NCBI GenBank assembly: GCA_041163765.1 | Contig: JBEAQS010000008.1 | Coordinates: forward strand, 1-11,140 | Source: MAG-120531 sp041163765 | Lineage (GTDB): Bacteria > Bacteroidota > Bacteroidia > Flavobacteriales > Flavobacteriaceae | Direction: 5' to 3' | DNA: 11,140 nt | Part shown: in pieces, positions 7,383-11,140 of the stretch | Layout: each line of letters starts with the position of its first letter | Numbering within the stretch: position 1 is the stretch's first letter | Made by a program: the position numbers and the translations under genes | Notes under the pieces: generated by a model | What the model saw: the letters and a program-made list of their open reading frames with translations, nothing else | Told to the model about the DNA's origin: nothing | Database searches by the model: none

Positions 7383-8407
7383 AAAGAAGAGGCTACCGGT
7401 TTGGATTCGGCTTCCATAAACCCTTGGGCGATCATCCATTCATCGGAATAAATCTTACTCATATACCTGGAACCATGATCAGGGAATATAACCACGACTT
7501 GGTCCTTGGGTGAAAAATAACCCTGTTCGGATAATTGTTTCACCGCCTGGAGCGCCGCTCCCGAAGTGTAGCCGACAAAAATTCCCTCGGTTTTAGAAAT
7601 ACTTCTAGCCATATGGGCACTTTCTTGATCAGTTACTTTGACAAATTGATCGATGACAGAAAAATCAGTAGCTGTTGGAATCAAGTTTTTTCCCAATCCT
7701 TCAATGCGGTAAGGATAGATTTCATTCGGATCTACCACACCCGTTTCATGGTATTTTTTTAAGATAGATCCATAGGCATCTACCCCAATGATTTTTATGT
7801 GGGGATTTTTTTCTTTTAAATACCTACCGATTCCTGAGATCGTCCCCCCAGTTCCGCTACAAGCGACCAAATGAGTGATGGCACCTGAGGTTTGCTCCCA
7901 GATCTCCTTGCCGGAAGACCTGTAGTGGGCTTCTATATTAAGGGGATTAAAATATTGATTGATATAAATAGAACCTGGTCTTTCTTGGTGAATTCGCTTG
8001 GCCACTTCGTAGTATGATCGAGGGTCATCCGCACTTACGTGTGCTGGACAAACATGCACCTCAGCGCCCATAGCGCGCAGCATATCAATTTTGTCTGGAG
8101 AGGATTTCGAGCTGACCGCCAAGACACATTTATAGCCTCTTACCGCACTGACCATGGCTATACTGAAACCTGTATTGCCCGAGGTGGTTTCCACTATGGT
8201 ATCTCCTGGCTTTAACCGACCTTCTTTTTCAGCTGTTTCAATAATGTGAAGCGCAATTCTGTCTTTAGAGGATTGACCCGGATTCATCGCCTCAACCTTA
8301 GCGTAAAATTGACCAGTAAAAGATTCTGTCGTTTTAGACAGCTTAACTATGGGCGTATGGCCTATGAGGGACAGAAGATTGTCAAGTGCTTTTATTGGTT
8401 CAGGCAT
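7373..8407 (-). CDS. PLP-dependent cystathionine beta-synthase / cysteine synthase-like enzyme
   Basis: A 344-aa fold-type II PLP enzyme, cytosolic. K48 in NPGQSSKDR is the Schiff-base lysine, TSGNTG (75-80) binds the substrate carboxylate, GTGGT (185-189) the PLP phosphate, and S282 (GYTSGAAL) the pyridine nitrogen. GVDAYGSI, RIEGLGKNLIPT and SDEWMIAQGF (321-330) resemble the catalytic core of cystathionine beta-synthases more than classic CysK. There is no C-terminal Bateman (CBS) domain pair; the protein ends about 14 residues after the core. The reaction is either serine + homocysteine to cystathionine or O-acetylserine + sulfide to cysteine; the sequence does not decide. Usual database name: 'PLP-dependent cysteine synthase family'. 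ATG 8407 follows an A-rich leader and its own -7-like element, so it is probably transcribed alone. Confidence 0.85.
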   Translation of the reverse strand: MPEPIKALDNLLSLIGHTPIVKLSKTTESFTGQFYAKVEAMNPGQSSKDRIALHIIETAEKEGRLKPGDTIVETTSGNTGFSIAMVSAVRGYKCVLAVSSKSSPDKIDMLRAMGAEVHVCPAHVSADDPRSYYEVAKRIHQERPGSIYINQYFNPLNIEAHYRSSGKEIWEQTSGAITHLVACSGTGGTISGIGRYLKEKNPHIKIIGVDAYGSILKKYHETGVVDPNEIYPYRIEGLGKNLIPTATDFSVIDQFVKVTDQESAHMARSISKTEGIFVGYTSGAALQAVKQLSEQGYFSPKDQVVVIFPDHGSRYMSKIYSDEWMIAQGFMEAESKPVASSLVN

Positions 8408-8437
8408 TTAAAGATTTTTTACTGGCTTTTTACTCCG

Positions 8438-8445
8438 CAAAAATA
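8438..8445 (-). promoter_or_regulatory. putative -7 element (TATTTTTG) of the cysteine/cystathionine synthase gene
   Basis: TATTTTTG on the minus strand, 30 nt before the ATG at 8407, in the 50-bp gap after the oligopeptidase gene region. It fits TAnnTTTG. The expected TTG about 18 nt upstream is missing, which would fall inside the oligopeptidase 3' end. The leader contains an A-rich stretch close to the ATG, as is usual where Shine-Dalgarno pairing is not used. Confidence 0.42.
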
Positions 8446-8457
8446 ATACAATTTATT

Positions 8458-10548
8458 TTAGAGGTCGTCATTTCCACACAAATCAATCATAAAGGCATAT
8501 TCTTGAGCGATCTCTTTAAGCGCTTCAAATCGACCTGAAGCACCGGAATGTCCTGCTTGCATATTGGTTTGAAACAGCACAATACGGTCGTGGTTATTGT
8601 GTATTCTTAATTTAGCTACCCATTTAGCGGGTTCCCAATATTGCACCTGTGAATCGTGATAGCCCGTAAGTACCAAGAGATTTGGGTAGGCCTGTGTTTT
8701 GACTTGATCATAAGGACTGTACGCCAACATACGGTAATAATCATCCTCTTGATTCGGGTTCCCCCACTCATCGTACTCTCCCGTGGTTAGTGGAATGGTA
8801 TCATCCAACATAGTGGTCACCACATCGACAAAAGGAACATTGGCCACAGCCGCCTTAAATAACTCTGGGGCTTGATTTATCACCGCGCCGATCAACAGTC
8901 CACCAGCAGAACCTCCATAAGCACAAAGCTTAGAAGCCTCTGTCCATCCAACCTGGATCAAGTGTTTTGCGCAGTGTATAAAATCAGTAAAGGTATTTTG
9001 CTTGTGTTCCATTTTTCCTGACTCATACCATGGTCGCCCCAAATATTCACCTCCTCGAACGTGGGCGATGGCATAGACAAATCCCCTGTCCAACAAACTC
9101 AAACGCACAGAAGAAAAGTAGGGTTCAATCGTATGTCCATAGGCACCGTACCCGTATAGCAACAACGGCTTTGGACCCGGTTTAGCCCCTTGTCGTCTAT
9201 AAACCAGCGAAATAGGTACTTGTACTCCATCTGCAGAGGTAGCCCAAACTCGCTCTGAGGCATAATGAGCCGGATCAAAACCACCGTAAACCTCTTGGGT
9301 TTTCAAAATTTTCTGTGTTTTATCCTCGAGATGAAAGCTGTAGACAGTACTTGGACGTGTCAGTGAAGAAAAATGATACCTGATTTCTTGGGTGTCAAAC
9401 TCAGGATGGTATCCCATAGATGCCGTATATGTTTCCCCCTCGAAAGGAAGCAAATAACTCGATTCATCGAGCCAAGAAGTAATACGCATTTGGGTTAATC
9501 CACCCTCGCGATAAGTCAACACATGATGGCTGTTAAACAGCGTAAAATCCTCGATTAAACGATCGGGATGGTGTTCGATAAACGGCTCCCAAAAACTAGA
9601 ATCTGTCTGGGATAATGACGTCCTCATCACTTTAAAATTTTCTGCATCATCTTTGTTGGTGGTGATGTAAAAGTGATCTTTATAATGGGAAATATCGTAT
9701 TCCACGCCTGTTTCACGCGCGCTAAAACAGGTGAACGACCCCAAAGGTTGATCAGCGCTCAACCAGTAGTATTCCGAAGTAAGTGTGCTTGACGTGCCTA
9801 TGGTGATAAATGCGCCAGATCTGGACTTGGACACGAAGACATCAAAAGTTTCATCCAACTCTTCATAGACCATTTCATGCGCTTCCAGGGGATCTGCACC
9901 TTGTTGTTTTCGGGCTATTGCTTGAAATAAATCGCATCGCCAAACTTGAGCACAACGCAGACTTACAGGGTCTTTAATCGCATAAAACAAATACCTGCTG
10001 TCCTGAGACCAACAGGCATTCCCCGGGGTATTGGCCACCTCAAAATCTAGAATGACTCCTGTTTCAAGGTCTTTAACCTGTAGGGTGTATTGACGTCTTG
10101 AAACGCGGTCTACACTAAAAACCACATACCGATTATCGGGGCTTACTGAAAAATGACCCAATTGATAATAGGAATGTCCTTGCGCCATTTCATTGACGTC
10201 AAACAACAATTCTTCTGGGGATACGCCCAATTCTTTCTGTCGCACATACACAGGATATTGTTGCCCTAATTGATATCTAGTAATGTACCAATATCCGTTC
10301 TTGAAGTAGGGAACAGATTGATCGTCCTCCTTGATTCTGGCACGCATCTCTTGATACAACTCCTGCTCCAAAGACTTGGTATGGGCAGTCATTTGATCGT
10401 AGTAAGCATTCTCTGCCTCTAAATAAGTAAGCACATCCGGATGATCGCGTTCATTCATCCAAAAGAATGGATCTATGCGCTCATGTCCGTGAATAGAGAG
10501 TTTCTTGGGTCTTTGCGGGGCAACGGGTGGTGTAGGATTCTTTTTCAT
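8458..10548 (-). CDS. ptrB: oligopeptidase B (S9A prolyl oligopeptidase family)
   Basis: A 696-aa serine peptidase that cleaves short peptides after basic residues; no signal peptide is seen, so probably cytosolic. The N-terminal half is the beta-propeller that screens substrate size (opening with PPVAPQRPKKLSIHG, RIDPFFWMNERDHP and YLEAENAYY). The C-terminal alpha/beta-hydrolase domain has GYGAYG (466-471), catalytic S547 in GGSAGG, D632 (TGYHDSQV) and H667 (QAGHSG), plus LTTGEYDEWGNP near 587-598, typical of oligopeptidase B. Length is standard. I chose ATG 10548; a TTG 9 nt upstream is in frame but adds only three residues. It lies 18 nt after the threonine aldolase stop and is probably in an operon with it. 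An exact TATATTTG match sits only 6 nt before the ATG. Confidence 0.9.
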   Translation of the reverse strand: MKKNPTPPVAPQRPKKLSIHGHERIDPFFWMNERDHPDVLTYLEAENAYYDQMTAHTKSLEQELYQEMRARIKEDDQSVPYFKNGYWYITRYQLGQQYPVYVRQKELGVSPEELLFDVNEMAQGHSYYQLGHFSVSPDNRYVVFSVDRVSRRQYTLQVKDLETGVILDFEVANTPGNACWSQDSRYLFYAIKDPVSLRCAQVWRCDLFQAIARKQQGADPLEAHEMVYEELDETFDVFVSKSRSGAFITIGTSSTLTSEYYWLSADQPLGSFTCFSARETGVEYDISHYKDHFYITTNKDDAENFKVMRTSLSQTDSSFWEPFIEHHPDRLIEDFTLFNSHHVLTYREGGLTQMRITSWLDESSYLLPFEGETYTASMGYHPEFDTQEIRYHFSSLTRPSTVYSFHLEDKTQKILKTQEVYGGFDPAHYASERVWATSADGVQVPISLVYRRQGAKPGPKPLLLYGYGAYGHTIEPYFSSVRLSLLDRGFVYAIAHVRGGEYLGRPWYESGKMEHKQNTFTDFIHCAKHLIQVGWTEASKLCAYGGSAGGLLIGAVINQAPELFKAAVANVPFVDVVTTMLDDTIPLTTGEYDEWGNPNQEDDYYRMLAYSPYDQVKTQAYPNLLVLTGYHDSQVQYWEPAKWVAKLRIHNNHDRIVLFQTNMQAGHSGASGRFEALKEIAQEYAFMIDLCGNDDL

Positions 10549-10554
10549 CGGGGG

Positions 10555-10562
10555 CAAATATA
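10555..10562 (-). promoter_or_regulatory. possible -7 element (TATATTTG) just before ptrB
   Basis: TATATTTG on the minus strand matches TAnnTTTG but ends only 6 nt before the ptrB ATG, so initiation there would give a leaderless or nearly leaderless mRNA. No convincing TTG box stands 17-20 nt upstream. It may be chance in a short AT-rich gap between co-transcribed genes. Confidence 0.2.
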
Positions 10563-10566
10563 CCCA

Positions 10567-11140
10567 TTATGCCACAGAAAGTTGATCAAGAAAGGTCAGT
10601 ACCCGATCGTGCATGGCATCCGTGTAATCCAGATGTGTCACCATACGCCATTTGCCCTCGCCCATCTGAGAAATTCTTAGGTGTATGTGCTCCATCTCCT
10701 GAACAAATCTTTGGGAAGACATCAGCGATTCATCCAAAGTAAAAATCACAATATTGGTTTCGCATGGCTCGACTGATTGCACCCAATTTTTACCAGCCAG
10801 CGCATTGGCCAATTCGCCTGCTTTTTTATGATCCTCCACCAACCTAGCTCGATGGTTATCCAAGGCATAAATACCCGCTGCTGCTAGGTAACCCGCTTGT
10901 CTCATCCCACCGCCAAAAACTTTGCGCACGCGTATCAATTGCTGCACAAAATCTTTGCTTCCAGCTACCACAGAACCTACTGGGGCTCCTAGGCCTTTGC
11001 TCAAACAAACACTGATTGAATCGAAAAGGGCGCCAAAAACACGGGGATCTTCCCCCTGAACAGCTAGCGCATTCCATAAACGGGCTCCGTCCAAGTGATA
11101 GCCTAGAGCATTTTGTGCGCATACCTGATTGATTCGTTTT
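10567..11140 (-). CDS. ltaE: low-specificity L-threonine aldolase, C-terminal part (partial)
   Basis: The last 190 residues of a PLP enzyme of the threonine aldolase family, which splits L-threonine or L-allo-threonine to glycine and acetaldehyde. The N-terminal part lies beyond the right edge; the frame is open from base 11139 inwards. The visible part starts before HLDGARLWNA (residues 15-24 of the fragment), the family's cofactor-contacting motif. VCLSKGLGAPVGS carries the Schiff-base lysine (about residue 48), and GGGMRQAGYLAAAGIYAL is also typical. A start at 11094 would be false: that codon is a TTG inside HLDGAR and encodes leucine. The gene ends 18 nt before ptrB on the same strand. 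The full-length family is about 340 aa, so roughly 150 residues are missing here. An unrelated PLP aldolase is unlikely given these motifs. Confidence 0.88.
   Translation of the reverse strand, partial: KRINQVCAQNALGYHLDGARLWNALAVQGEDPRVFGALFDSISVCLSKGLGAPVGSVVAGSKDFVQQLIRVRKVFGGGMRQAGYLAAAGIYALDNHRARLVEDHKKAGELANALAGKNWVQSVEPCETNIVIFTLDESLMSSQRFVQEMEHIHLRISQMGEGKWRMVTHLDYTDAMHDRVLTFLDQLSVA

Noticed and set aside
7535..7762. Plus-strand open frame of 75 codons opposite the cysteine/cystathionine synthase gene
   Set aside because: No domain-like features; the opposite strand encodes conserved PLP-enzyme sequence.
10856..11122. Minus-strand 88-codon open frame overlapping ltaE
   Set aside because: It is a frame-shifted reading of the threonine aldolase coding sequence, rich in Ser, Arg and Cys, with no family features.
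1..11140. Mobile element, CRISPR array, toxin-antitoxin or anti-phage system
   Set aside because: No transposase, integrase, spaced direct repeats or defence domains are seen; all genes fit chromosomal metabolic and envelope families with similar codon use.

Overview
The window looks like a piece of a Bacteroidota chromosome, most likely Flavobacteriales. The grounds are a family-typical serine palmitoyltransferase, a DUF4834-like/YfhO/glycosyltransferase cluster beside a 'YTDIINSNRPG' outer-membrane protein, moderate GC, starts without clear Shine-Dalgarno sequences, and promoter-like TAnnTTTG (-7) elements of the Bacteroidota sigma factor. It is gene-dense and nearly all coding; the largest gap is 123 bp (7250-7372). 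I see no insertion sequence, phage gene, CRISPR array, tRNA or rRNA.

Layout. (A) 22-3954, minus strand: a three-gene operon read as a DUF4834-like small membrane protein, then a YfhO-type polytopic membrane protein, then a GT4-like glycosyltransferase. The junctions overlap by 4 and 8 nt, which suggests translational coupling. It is probably an envelope-glycan or lipid-linked sugar unit, but its product is unknown. (B) 3953-5993, plus strand, divergent from A: a putative outer-membrane beta-barrel 'transporter' followed 4 nt later by a GNAT-like acyltransferase. (C) 5990-7249, minus strand, convergent with B and sharing a TTAA at the stop codons: a serine palmitoyltransferase of the alpha-oxoamine synthase family, with the best promoter in the window just upstream. 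(D) 7373-8407, minus: a PLP-dependent cystathionine beta-synthase/cysteine synthase-like enzyme with its own -7-like element. (E) 8458-10548 and 10567-11140, minus: oligopeptidase B preceded by the C-terminal 190 residues of a low-specificity L-threonine aldolase that runs off the right edge. These two are 18 nt apart and probably co-transcribed.

How the genes may work together. Serine palmitoyltransferase condenses serine with an acyl thioester to start sphingolipid synthesis. Its convergent neighbour is a GNAT-like protein, the fold used by bacterial ceramide synthases, so a ceramide role is a reasonable but unproven idea. Regions A to C together lean towards envelope lipid and glycan synthesis. 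Regions D and E are amino-acid (Ser/Cys/Thr) and peptide metabolism. The gene families are known ones; the open questions are the DUF4834-YfhO-GT unit and the substrate of the GNAT protein.
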